In this document: positions 51,914 through 59,995 of the stretch, piece after piece
Layout: every line of letters starts with the position of its first letter
Numbering within the stretch: position 1 is the first letter of the stretch
Source of the DNA: Ralstonia pickettii DTP0602
Lineage (GTDB): Bacteria > Pseudomonadota > Gammaproteobacteria > Burkholderiales > Burkholderiaceae
Direction of reading: 5' to 3'
Length of the DNA stretch: 64,000 nucleotides
NCBI GenBank assembly: GCA_000471925.1
Contig: CP006667.1
Coordinates: 1,426,001 to 1,490,000, forward strand
The notes under the pieces: model-generated
What the model was told of the DNA's origin: nothing
The model's input: the letters and a program-made list of their open reading frames with translations, nothing else
Databases searched by the model: none
Translations under genes and position numbers: made by a program

Positions 51914-51970
51914 GCGGGCCGTGCCGATGGAGGGCGAGGGTGGGCGATGGAGGGCTTTCCGGCCCGCCGC

Positions 51971-52555
51971 TCAGGGCGTGACCGTGGCCCGGCTGGTCAG
52001 CGGGCGCATGGGCTTGTCGATATCCAGGCTGTGCAGCCGGAAGCTGCCGTCCCGCAGCCGGCCGGCGGCGCGGTCGGCGAAGAAGCAGCGCAGGGTGTGG
52101 ATCACGGTGGGAAAGGCCAGTTCATCCCACGGCACATCGGCCTCTTCCACCAGCTTGACCTCCAGGCTTTCCTCGCCCGGGGCGATATCCAGGTCGTCCA
52201 GCGTAGCCAGGTAGAAAAGATGCACCTGGTGCACGTGCGGCACGTTCAGGATGGAGAACAGTTCTCCTACCTGCACGCGCGCACCGGCTTCTTCCAGTGT
52301 CTCGCGCGAGGCAGCCTGCGCGGTGGTCTCGCCGATCTCCATGAAGCCCGCGGGCAGGGTCCAGAAGCCGTAGCGCGGCTCGATCGCGCGTTTGCACAGC
52401 AGGACCTTGTCTTCCCACACCGGAATCGTGCCGACAACGTTGCGGGGATTGACGTAGTGGATGGTGCCGCAGTTGTCGCAAACGCTGCGCGGGCGGTTGT
52501 CGCCGTCAGGTACGCGCAACACGACCGCATGACCACAGTTCGAGCAGAATTTCAT
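51971..52555 (-). CDS. NUDIX hydrolase with N-terminal zinc ribbon
   Basis: This 194-residue protein opens with a zinc ribbon (CSNCGH, later CDNCGTIHYVNP). It then has the NUDIX box GFMEIGETTAQAASRETLEEAGARV (G-x5-E-x7-REUxEEx), complete with the metal-binding Glu residues. Such proteins hydrolyse nucleoside diphosphates linked to another moiety; zinc-ribbon forms act on NADH, ADP-ribose or FAD. ATG 52555 was preferred over an upstream extension lacking family sequence. It is first in the run NUDIX-aat-bpt-pyrD-tas. Confidence 0.9.
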   Translation of the reverse strand: MKFCSNCGHAVVLRVPDGDNRPRSVCDNCGTIHYVNPRNVVGTIPVWEDKVLLCKRAIEPRYGFWTLPAGFMEIGETTAQAASRETLEEAGARVQVGELFSILNVPHVHQVHLFYLATLDDLDIAPGEESLEVKLVEEADVPWDELAFPTVIHTLRCFFADRAAGRLRDGSFRLHSLDIDKPMRPLTSRATVTP

Positions 52556-52719
52556 GAGGGGCGTCCGGGAGGAATGGCGAAAGTGTATCACCCTCGAAGA
52601 GGGGGTCGGGGCTGTCGCGGGGACAAGCGTCGCGGCATTGGTGGGGGCCCGCACGAGCCGGTCGGCGACAGGTGCGATGCAGCGGAAACGAAGTGCTGCG
52701 CAGTACTGAGAGCCAAAAC

Positions 52720-52744
52720 AAAAAAACCCGCCATTGGCGGGTTT
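52720..52744 (-). terminator. Terminator of the initiator tRNA gene
   Basis: On the minus strand AAACCCGCC, AAT, GGCGGGTTT is followed by more T and a T-rich tail, about 55 bp beyond the tRNA end. Confidence 0.85.
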
Positions 52745-52797
52745 GTCTGTATGACGGATCGGATGCGTTTGCAGTCATCAACCGCATCATCATGCGG

Positions 52798-52875
<78 letters not shown>

Positions 52876-52997
52876 TCCGTCGAAGAAAAGATTATATGGC
52901 ATCCGGTTGCGCATTGCAACACCTGTTTAAAAGTACCTTGAAGTGGTGCGCACTTCCGCCTGCCATAACGGTTAGATCGCCGGCAAGGGGCCGAGGT

Positions 52998-53750
52998 TCA
53001 GCCATTGTTGGCGCTTTCGCTTGTGCGCTGCCACAGCGTCGACTCGAACTCGAAGCTTTCGCGCTGCTGGAGGTCGTCGCGCTGCCAGATCACCCGGTCG
53101 CGGCGCACCGTCAGCATCCACGTGGTGGTGGCCAGCGGGGCCGGGTGGGAGAAGGCGCGCGGCGTCAGCACCGCGCCGCAGGGGCCATGCTGCGGGTCGC
53201 GCACGGAGGTGTAGCGGATCATGCCAAGGCCGGCCTCGCGCACGACGCGGCCGAAGAGCTGGCAGGGTTCGTGGTTGTCCGGATCGGCCCAGGCGTCGCG
53301 GTCGCGATCGAAGGGCGGCGCGTCCAGTGCCACGCCATCGGTATTGACGCGGACTTCAAACAGCGTCTGCGCACGGGCGTCGATGCCCGGCAGCGCGGGG
53401 CTGTCGTTGAGGAAGCGCCAGCGCCAGTAGCCAAGCTCGGCGCAGGCGGTGCGGATCTCGTTGGCGCCATAGAACACGCCCGGGTCCTGGCCGGCACGAA
53501 AGCGCGAGCCCCAGGGCGAGGGTGGATAGCGGAACGGGGTAAACAGAAGGTAGTGCAGGTGGCGGGCTTCGATCGGCACGGCCGGCTTGCCGGCATCGAG
53601 CACGGCTTCCAGCACAGCCTGTTCTTCGAGGCTGTCGACCAGCGGCATGGTGGAGACAACGTGCTGGGCTTCCACCGCCCGCCACAGCGTGAGCGCGAAC
53701 TGCCTGCGCTCAGATGCGACCGCGGGTGGCGTCCAGGTAGTGAACGACAC
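52998..53750 (-). CDS. RES-domain toxin
   Basis: This 250-residue protein has the RES fold: Arg in TLWRAVEAQHV, then RYPPSPWGSRFRAGQDPGVFYGANEIRTACAELGYWRWRF with the conserved Arg, Tyr and Glu, and a later Ser-containing GMIRYTSVRD. RES toxins of the Xre-RES class degrade NAD+. The GTG at 53748-53750 overlaps the antitoxin gene by 41 bp, a normal arrangement for coupled type II pairs; GGAAGG lies upstream. It is the second gene of the pair and has no terminator before the tRNA. Confidence 0.85.
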   Translation of the reverse strand: MSFTTWTPPAVASERRQFALTLWRAVEAQHVVSTMPLVDSLEEQAVLEAVLDAGKPAVPIEARHLHYLLFTPFRYPPSPWGSRFRAGQDPGVFYGANEIRTACAELGYWRWRFLNDSPALPGIDARAQTLFEVRVNTDGVALDAPPFDRDRDAWADPDNHEPCQLFGRVVREAGLGMIRYTSVRDPQHGPCGAVLTPRAFSHPAPLATTTWMLTVRRDRVIWQRDDLQQRESFEFESTLWQRTSESANNG

Positions 53751-54099
53751 GGACCAGACCTTCCGTCGTACGGATCATTTCAAGGGGCTTGCCGCCCAGC
53801 GCCAGGTTTTCATGGGTCAGCCATAGCCGGGCCTGGTCGCCGTGGCCGAGGATCGCGTCCAGCGAGCGGAACAGGCGCACGAACAGCACGCCGAATTCCC
53901 ATTCCTTGCGGTGGGCATCGAGCACATAACCGCCCGATGCCATGCGCGAGACCGAGGCCGTGCTGATGCCCAGCACGCTCGCCACCACGGCCTGGCTGAT
54001 GCCGAGGAAGCTGGCGGCGCGCATTACCGCCTTGGTCAGCGTGGTGCCGGGGTCGGGGCCGCCGGCGGGATCGGTTTCCGGAATCCGCCTGGATTGCAT
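53710..54099 (-). CDS. Xre/MbcA-type antitoxin of the RES pair
   Basis: This 129-residue protein has an HTH-containing N-terminal half (AVMRAASFLGISQAVVASVLGISTASVSRMASG) and a C-terminal toxin-binding (ParS/MbcA) domain (EFGVLFVRLFRSLDAILGHGDQARLWLTHENLALGGKPLEMI). It should bind the RES protein and autoregulate the pair. ATG 54099 follows AGGAGC; longer in-frame extensions from 54135 or 54177 are less likely. It lies 93 bp from boxA on the same strand. Confidence 0.88.
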   Translation of the reverse strand: MQSRRIPETDPAGGPDPGTTLTKAVMRAASFLGISQAVVASVLGISTASVSRMASGGYVLDAHRKEWEFGVLFVRLFRSLDAILGHGDQARLWLTHENLALGGKPLEMIRTTEGLVRVVHYLDATRGRI

Positions 54100-54192
54100 C
54101 GCCTTTGCTCCTGTTTCTTGAGAAATATTATAGGCCATGCATTTCAGAAGGGAAGCGTTTGCTGAAAAAATCAGCAAAATGTGGGGTAGGCG

Positions 54193-55440
54193 CTAGTACG
54201 TCTCGATGTGCAACCGGCCTTCGGCCTTCATCGCGGTTTCCAGCCCCGTCCAGCTGAGACCGGCGCTGGCGCAAACCGTTTCAAATGCCGCCAGCACGCC
54301 TTCCTCCATCCCCTTCAGGCCGCAGATATAGACGTGGCCGTTGGGATCGGCGAGCAGTGTGGCCACGCTGCCGGCGGCTTCGCGGATTGCGTCCTGCACA
54401 TAGCGGCGCGGCGTGACAGGGTCGCGCGAGAAGGCAAAGTGGATGTCGAGGAAATCCTTCGGCAGCTTCAGCAGCGGACCGAAGTAGGGCAGTTCGTTGG
54501 CGTTGCGCGCGCCGAAGAACAGCATCCGCCGCCCGCCGAAGTGCGCCATGTTGCGGCGCATGCGCTCGGTCATGGCGCGCATCGGCGCCGAGCCCGTGCC
54601 GGTGCAGATCATCATCACGCTGGCCTCGGCGTGGTTGGGCATCAGGAAGGTGGTGCCGAACGGGCCGACTACCTGCACCGTATCGCCCTTGGCCAGTTCG
54701 CACAGGTAGTTGGAGGCGACGCCCTGCACGGGGTTGCCGTCGTGGTCCTGGTCGACGCGTTTCACGGTCAGTGCGAGGTTGTTGTAGCCCGGCCGCTCGC
54801 CGTCACGCGGGCTCGCGACCGAGTACAGGCGGATGTAGTGCGGCTTGCCCGATGCGTCCGTGCCCGGCGGCACGATGCCGATGGACTGGCCTTCCAGGAT
54901 CGGGAAGAAGTGTGTGCCGAAGTCCAGCACGATATGGTGCACGTCGCTGGACGCGTCCTCCGCCGTCAGTCGGTAATTGCCGGCCACGGTCGCCGTGACC
55001 GGCGCGCGTACGCCATGCAGGTTGACGTAGGGATGGGCGGCTGACCAGGGCGCGCGTGGCGAGGTATGGCTGCTGGTTTCCACGGACTGGATTGTGGCGT
55101 CCGTAGTGATGCCCGTACCGGTGGCCGTCGCGGCATCTGCCGTTGCCTTGGTTGCGTCACCCAGGTCCGGCAACGGCACCTCCGCCGGCAGTTCGTCCCA
55201 CCGCAGTTGCGCCTCGATCGAATAGGCCTCGCCGCGCAGCATGGTGCGCCAGTTGTCGATGGCGCCGGTCGGGCAGGGCGACAGGCACGCATTGCAGCCG
55301 TTACACACATCCGCCTTGACCACGTAGTTGCGATCGTCGTGGGTGATCGCGTCGATCGGACAGGTGTCCTCGCAGGTATTGCAGCGGATGCAGATTTCCG
55401 GGTCGATCAGGTGCTGCTTGATGATGTCGGGGGCGCCCAT
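54193..55440 (-). CDS. boxA: Benzoyl-CoA 2,3-epoxidase reductase component BoxA
   Basis: This 415-residue Fe-S flavoprotein passes electrons from NADPH to the epoxidase BoxB. An N-terminal double 4Fe-4S ferredoxin ([24 protein letters not shown]) is followed by an Ala/Thr-rich linker. A ferredoxin-NADP reductase module follows ([29 protein letters not shown], then [17 protein letters not shown] and the C-terminal [14 protein letters not shown], ending HIETY). ATG 55440 is chosen; upstream in-frame sequence is the shadow of boxB. It is the last gene of boxC-boxB-boxA, 35 bp after boxB. Confidence 0.95.
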   Translation of the reverse strand: MGAPDIIKQHLIDPEICIRCNTCEDTCPIDAITHDDRNYVVKADVCNGCNACLSPCPTGAIDNWRTMLRGEAYSIEAQLRWDELPAEVPLPDLGDATKATADAATATGTGITTDATIQSVETSSHTSPRAPWSAAHPYVNLHGVRAPVTATVAGNYRLTAEDASSDVHHIVLDFGTHFFPILEGQSIGIVPPGTDASGKPHYIRLYSVASPRDGERPGYNNLALTVKRVDQDHDGNPVQGVASNYLCELAKGDTVQVVGPFGTTFLMPNHAEASVMMICTGTGSAPMRAMTERMRRNMAHFGGRRMLFFGARNANELPYFGPLLKLPKDFLDIHFAFSRDPVTPRRYVQDAIREAAGSVATLLADPNGHVYICGLKGMEEGVLAAFETVCASAGLSWTGLETAMKAEGRLHIETY

Positions 55441-55475
55441 GGCGTGTCTCCGGTGTCTCCTTCTTGTTCTTGGGC

Positions 55476-56900
55476 TCAGTTGAAACGCACGTATTCGAAA
55501 TCCATCGGCTGGCGGTTGATGCCCACCGCCGGTGGCGCGATCCAGTTGGCGTACTTGCCGGGCTCGACCACGCGGCCCATCAGGCTGGCGACGAAGGCGC
55601 GATCCTCGCCGGTGGCGAGCCACTTGCGCTCGTTGGCGTTCCATTCGGCTTCGGAAATCAGTTCGCCCTCGGGCGAGACGTGCACATTGGCCAGCGTGCC
55701 GATCTTGCGGTTGAAGGCCTTGTGCGGCACGGTCAGGCGGAACGCGACGCCCGCTTTCTCGATCACCTTGTTCCAGCGCGCCACGCCGCCCATGCTGTCC
55801 TTGATGTAGTCGTCGCGCAGCACTTCGTTGAGCGCGTTGAGCATCGGCACCTCGCGTTCGCCAAGGCGGCCGTCGCGCACTTCCAGCACGCGGTAGACAT
55901 CGCTCTTGAGCACGTGGTCGTCGGCGCGCTTGCCCTCCTCGAAGCGGCCCTTCAGGCCGGCGCTGTAAAAGGTGGCCGCGTTGGACGACTGGTCCGCGCC
56001 GAACAGGTCGATGGTCACGCTGTAGTGGAAATTCAGGTAGCGCTGGATGGTCTCCAGGTCGATCACGCCGGCGGCGCGTACCTGGGCCGGATCCTCGATG
56101 CCGCGCTCACGCATCACCTCGCAGGTGCGCTGGATCACGCGCGAGACGCCCGATTCACCGACGAACATATGGTGCGCTTCCTCGGTAAGCATGAAGCGCG
56201 TAGTGCGCGCCAGCGGATCGAAGCCGGACTCGGCGAGCGCGCAGAGCTGGAACTTGCCGTCGCGGTCGGTGAAGTAGGTGAACATGAAGAACGACAGCCA
56301 GTCCGGCGTCCGTTCGTTGAAGGCGCCGAGGATGCGCGGGTTGTCCTGGTCGCCCGAGCGGCGGTCCAGCAGCGCCTCGGCTTCCTCGCGCCCGTCGCGG
56401 CCGAAGTAGCGGTGCAGCAGGTACACCATCGCCCACAGGTGGCGGCCTTCTTCCACGTTGACCTGGAACAGGTTGCGCAGGTCGTACAGGCTGGGTGCGG
56501 TCAGGCCGAGGTGGCGCTGCTGCTCGACCGATGCGGGCTCGGTGTCGCCCTGCGTGACGATGATGCGGCGCAGGTTGGCGCGGTGCTCGCCCGGCACGTC
56601 CTGCCAGGCGGCTTCGCCCTTGTGCTCGCCGAAATGGATCTTGCGCTCCGGGTCGGCCGGCTGCAGGAAGATGCCCCAGCGGTAGTCCGGCATCTTGACG
56701 TGGTCGAAATGCGCCCAGCCCGATGGATCGACCGACACCGCCGTGCGCAGGTACACGTCAAAGTTGTGCGAGCCTTCCGGCCCCATGTCGCGCCACCAGT
56801 CGAGGAAGGCCGGCTGCCAGTGCTCCAGGGCACGCTGCAGCGCGCGGTCGTCCGACAGGTTGACGTTGTTGGGGATCTTCTGGCTGTAGTCGATGCTCAC
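55476..56900 (-). CDS. boxB: Benzoyl-CoA 2,3-epoxidase oxygenase component BoxB
   Basis: This 474-residue diiron monooxygenase epoxidises benzoyl-CoA, the first step of the aerobic box pathway. Conserved segments: [22 protein letters not shown] at the N-terminus, [22 protein letters not shown] and [14 protein letters not shown], which carry the Glu/His diiron ligands. Length is exactly typical (about 473). It is preceded by boxC (36-bp gap) and followed by boxA. Confidence 0.97.
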   Translation of the reverse strand: MSIDYSQKIPNNVNLSDDRALQRALEHWQPAFLDWWRDMGPEGSHNFDVYLRTAVSVDPSGWAHFDHVKMPDYRWGIFLQPADPERKIHFGEHKGEAAWQDVPGEHRANLRRIIVTQGDTEPASVEQQRHLGLTAPSLYDLRNLFQVNVEEGRHLWAMVYLLHRYFGRDGREEAEALLDRRSGDQDNPRILGAFNERTPDWLSFFMFTYFTDRDGKFQLCALAESGFDPLARTTRFMLTEEAHHMFVGESGVSRVIQRTCEVMRERGIEDPAQVRAAGVIDLETIQRYLNFHYSVTIDLFGADQSSNAATFYSAGLKGRFEEGKRADDHVLKSDVYRVLEVRDGRLGEREVPMLNALNEVLRDDYIKDSMGGVARWNKVIEKAGVAFRLTVPHKAFNRKIGTLANVHVSPEGELISEAEWNANERKWLATGEDRAFVASLMGRVVEPGKYANWIAPPAVGINRQPMDFEYVRFN

Positions 56901-56936
56901 GGGGTGTCTCCTTTGTGATCTGGCGTGGGCGCGTGT

Positions 56937-58637
56937 CTAGACGCGGTCCCAGTCGAAGCGCGCCTTGTTGCCGGTGCCGAAGACCTTCAGCGCACCGTTC
57001 TCGCCGACGGCGTTGGGGCGCTGGAAGATCCAGTTCTGCCACGCGGTCAGGCGTCCGAAGATGCGCGTTTCCATGGTTTCCGCGCCGCCGAAGCGCAGGT
57101 TGGCTTCCAGCCCGGTCAGCGCATCCGGCGACAGGCTGGCGCGTTCTTCCAGGGCGATGCGGATCTCGTCTTCCCAGTCGATATCGTCCGGCGCGGCGGT
57201 GATCAGCCCGAGCGAGTCGGCGCTGAGGGCGTCGAGCGGCGCGCCGATGTGGTCACGCACCGCTGAGAGCGCCGCTTCATCGCCATAGAAGCGCGCCGAT
57301 AGCCGGGTTTGGCCGTTTGGCATCGGATAGCAGCCGAAGTTGACTGGCGACACGAAGATGCGCGGCGCGTCGTCGGGCGCGTCGGGCAAGTGCAGCATGT
57401 AGCTGCGGTCGGCCGCCAGCGCCAGTTCCAGCAGCGTGCCGGCAAAGCAGGAATCCTGCTCGATCAGCGCGATCAGGCTGCGCGACGACACATCGAGCCG
57501 CGCCAGCGTGCGGCGCAGCATGCCGATGGTCTCGCGCACGAACCAGTGGCCGGCGTGCGCTTCCAGCAGCGCATCGGCGGCCAGCACCTGCGCCGGGTCG
57601 CCGTCGGTCTTGAGCACCCAGATGCCGATGTCGAGGTGGTTGGTGCGCAGCGTCAGGATGGCGTCGTCGAGCTCGCGCGCCATCTTCAGCGGCCACCATT
57701 GCGCACCGCCCGCGACCACGCCGGCGAGGTCGGCGGGCTGGTGCTTGTCTGGGCCGAACACGGTAATCGTGGCCTTGCGCGCGGCGGGGTCGACATGCAC
57801 GCGCACGGTCTCGTAGCGGAAGCCGTCCGGCTCGATGGTGCGCGATAGCGGCGTCAGCGTGATGCCGTGGTGGCCCTGGGGCCGATCGCTGGTGGCGGCC
57901 AGCGCTGCGGCGCGCTCGGCGATGTACTCGGTAAAGCGCGCCGGCTTGACCACTTCGTCGACCAGCTTCCAGTCCTTGGCGCGCTGGCCGCGCACGCCTT
58001 CGGTGGTGGTGCAGAAGATATCGGCATGGTCGCGCCGGACATGGCGCTTGTCGGTCACGCGGGTCAGGCCGCCGGTGCCGGGCAGCACGCCCAGCAGCGG
58101 CACTTCGGGCAGGCTCACCGCGGAGGAGCGGTCGTCTACCAACACGATCTCGTCGCACGCCAGCGCCAGCTCGTAGCCGCCGCCGGCGGTGGTGCCGTTG
58201 CAGGCCGCGATGAATTTCAGGCCGGAGTGCTGGCTGGCATCCTCGATCGCGTTGCGCGTTTCATTGGTGAACTTGCAGAAGTTGACCTTCCACGCGTGCG
58301 AGGACTGGCCCAGCATGAAGATATTGGCGCCCGAGCAGAAGATGCGTTCGCGTGCGCTGGTCAGCACCACGGTGCGCACTTCGGGATGCTCGAAGCGGAT
58401 GCGCTGCAGCGCATCGTGCAATTCGATGTCGACGCCAAGGTCGTAGGAATTGAGCTTCAGCGAGTAGCCGGGGCGCAGTCCGCCTTCCTCATCGACATCC
58501 ATCGCCAGCGTGGCGACCGGGCCGTCGAAGCTCAGTTTCCAATGGTGATATTGATCGGGATGGCGCTCGAATGTGACAGGCGCGGTTGCTTCTGCCTGAG
58601 CGTCAGGCTGCAGTGGGGCGGTTGCCGGCGCGGACAT
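56937..58637 (-). CDS. boxC: 2,3-epoxybenzoyl-CoA dihydrolase BoxC
   Basis: This 566-residue enzyme of the crotonase superfamily cleaves the ring of 2,3-epoxybenzoyl-CoA to 3,4-didehydroadipyl-CoA semialdehyde plus formate. Two enoyl-CoA-hydratase-like halves are visible. The first has RERIFCSGANIFMLGQSSHAWKVNFCKFTNETRN and AACNGTTAGGGYELALACDEIVLVDDR; the second has IEQDSCFAGTLLELALAADRSY. Length is standard for BoxC. ATG 58637 follows AGGAGAC. It is the first structural gene of the leftward box operon, downstream of a promoter with BoxR-type boxes. Confidence 0.96.
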   Translation of the reverse strand: MSAPATAPLQPDAQAEATAPVTFERHPDQYHHWKLSFDGPVATLAMDVDEEGGLRPGYSLKLNSYDLGVDIELHDALQRIRFEHPEVRTVVLTSARERIFCSGANIFMLGQSSHAWKVNFCKFTNETRNAIEDASQHSGLKFIAACNGTTAGGGYELALACDEIVLVDDRSSAVSLPEVPLLGVLPGTGGLTRVTDKRHVRRDHADIFCTTTEGVRGQRAKDWKLVDEVVKPARFTEYIAERAAALAATSDRPQGHHGITLTPLSRTIEPDGFRYETVRVHVDPAARKATITVFGPDKHQPADLAGVVAGGAQWWPLKMARELDDAILTLRTNHLDIGIWVLKTDGDPAQVLAADALLEAHAGHWFVRETIGMLRRTLARLDVSSRSLIALIEQDSCFAGTLLELALAADRSYMLHLPDAPDDAPRIFVSPVNFGCYPMPNGQTRLSARFYGDEAALSAVRDHIGAPLDALSADSLGLITAAPDDIDWEDEIRIALEERASLSPDALTGLEANLRFGGAETMETRIFGRLTAWQNWIFQRPNAVGENGALKVFGTGNKARFDWDRV

Positions 58638-58651
58638 GGCTGTCTCCTTGA

Positions 58652-58730
58652 TGCACTATAGTGCCTTGCGGCTTTTGATGAAATATAGTGCAGCGAGACG
58701 CCCTGCGCAATGCCTTTGTCGGCGTTGCGC
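58652..58730 (-). promoter_or_regulatory. boxCBA promoter with TATAGTGCA boxes and an upstream hairpin
   Basis: Leftward TTGCGC (58705-58710), 17 bp, TATATT (58682-58687). TATAGTGCA overlaps the -10 (58684-58692), and the perfect palindrome GCAC-TATA-GTGC (58653-58664) lies at about +15, the layout expected for a repressor. A 10-bp stem (58705-58714 with 58721-58730) overlaps the -35 and could act as a weak terminator between boxR and boxC. Confidence 0.75.
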
Positions 58731-58755
58731 AGGTCCGTAGTGCGGAGGAAGGGGC

Positions 58756-59745
58756 TCAGGCGCCCGCGGCCTGCAGTTGTGTGCGCAGCTGTTGCAGCGA
58801 GGTGGCGGCGTCCTGGCCGCTGGTGTCGATCGAGATATCGGCGCGGGCATAGAGCGGCGTGCGCGCCTGCAGGATGCGGCGCAGGTCGTTCATCGCCTCA
58901 CGGTTGCCTTCCATCGGCCGCATATCGCCCTGGGCGACCACGCGCGCCATATGCTCTTCCGGGGAGGTTCGTACCCAAATGGTGTAGCACTGCGCCAGCA
59001 GCACGTTGAAGGTGGCCGGTTCAGAAACCAGGCTGCCGGGGGTGGCCAGCACCATGCGGTCGTGCTCGCGCAGCACCTGTTCCAGCGCGCGCATCTCGTA
59101 GCGGCGATAGGCGGCCTGGCCGTACAGCGAGTGGATCTCGGACAGGCTTGCGCCGGCTTCCTGCTCGATCACGGTATTGAGTTCGACGAAAGGCACATCC
59201 TTGGCCGCCGCGAGTGCTCGGCCCAGCGTCGACTTGCCGGCGCCGCGCAGCCCGATCAGCGCGATGCGGCGGTGGCGCGCGTCGCCGGATTCTTCCGGTG
59301 CCAGCGCGTGGCGGCAGGCTTCGCGCACGCGGGCGAGGTCGCCCGCCGGCAACTGCGCCAGCCACTGCACCATCTGCGCGTACTCGGTGGCCTGCTGGCC
59401 GTTCAGTCCGTCCACTTCCGCCAGCACTACCGGCAGCGGCACGTCCAGTGCGCGCGCCACTTGCCGCAGCAGCAACACCGAGGCATTGCCGGTGCCGGTC
59501 TCCAGGTTGGCCAGGTAGCGCTCGGAAACGCCCGCACCGCGCGCCAGGTCCTTGCGCGACATGCCGCGCGAGGCACGCAGCGAGCGGATGCGCTCGCCCA
59601 GCAGCGTCAAGTAGGGGTCGCGCTCGCCGTTGGCGGCCGGGGCGGACGTGTCCCGGGCGGGGCGGGTGTCGGCTTCGGCTTCGGTCTGGGGCAGCGGGTC
59701 GGGGTCGCGGCGCATGGTGGCAGTGTCGGGTTGGCCGGCCACCAT
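58756..59745 (-). CDS. boxR: BoxR-type repressor: HTH domain fused to a shikimate-kinase-like domain
   Basis: This protein of about 329 residues combines an Xre-type HTH (LGERIRSLRASRGMSRKDLARGAGVSERYLANLETGTGNASVLLLRQVARAL) with a P-loop domain resembling shikimate kinase (ALIGLRGAGKSTLGRALAAAKDVPFVELN). This is the BzdR/BoxR architecture that senses benzoyl-CoA and represses benzoate genes. I set the start at ATG 59745 because TATAAT at 59774-59779 (with TTGGAG 16 bp upstream) would overlap the longer start at 59775; ATG 59715 is a further option. It is divergent from bclA and upstream of boxC. Confidence 0.93.
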   Translation of the reverse strand: MVAGQPDTATMRRDPDPLPQTEAEADTRPARDTSAPAANGERDPYLTLLGERIRSLRASRGMSRKDLARGAGVSERYLANLETGTGNASVLLLRQVARALDVPLPVVLAEVDGLNGQQATEYAQMVQWLAQLPAGDLARVREACRHALAPEESGDARHRRIALIGLRGAGKSTLGRALAAAKDVPFVELNTVIEQEAGASLSEIHSLYGQAAYRRYEMRALEQVLREHDRMVLATPGSLVSEPATFNVLLAQCYTIWVRTSPEEHMARVVAQGDMRPMEGNREAMNDLRRILQARTPLYARADISIDTSGQDAATSLQQLRTQLQAAGA

Positions 59746-59838
59746 GTGGGTGGTCGGCAAAAAGCAAGGGCGCATTATACGAGCAGGCCGGGCGCTCCAA
59801 GTGGCGGGTCAGGCGGTCGCTTCCCATCAGGCCTGTCC

Positions 59839-59884
59839 TATAGTGCATCCCCTCGCTTGCATAATAGTTGATATGAAATAAAAT
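59839..59884 (+). promoter_or_regulatory. bclA promoter with a BoxR-type box
   Basis: TTGCAT (59857-59862), 16 bp, TAAAAT (59879-59884). The box TATAGTGCA (59839-59847) is identical to that at the boxC promoter, and TGCA recurs at 59858-59861 and 59884-59887. It lies in the 250-bp boxR-bclA gap. Confidence 0.7.
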
Positions 59885-59995
59885 GCATCGACAACCGGTG
59901 CCGGCACGCAGATGGCGGACACCGTAAGAACAGCGACTGCCCAGACGCCGCCGCAGCCGACCGGCCCGCGGCGCGCGACACCGAGGAGTGGAGAC

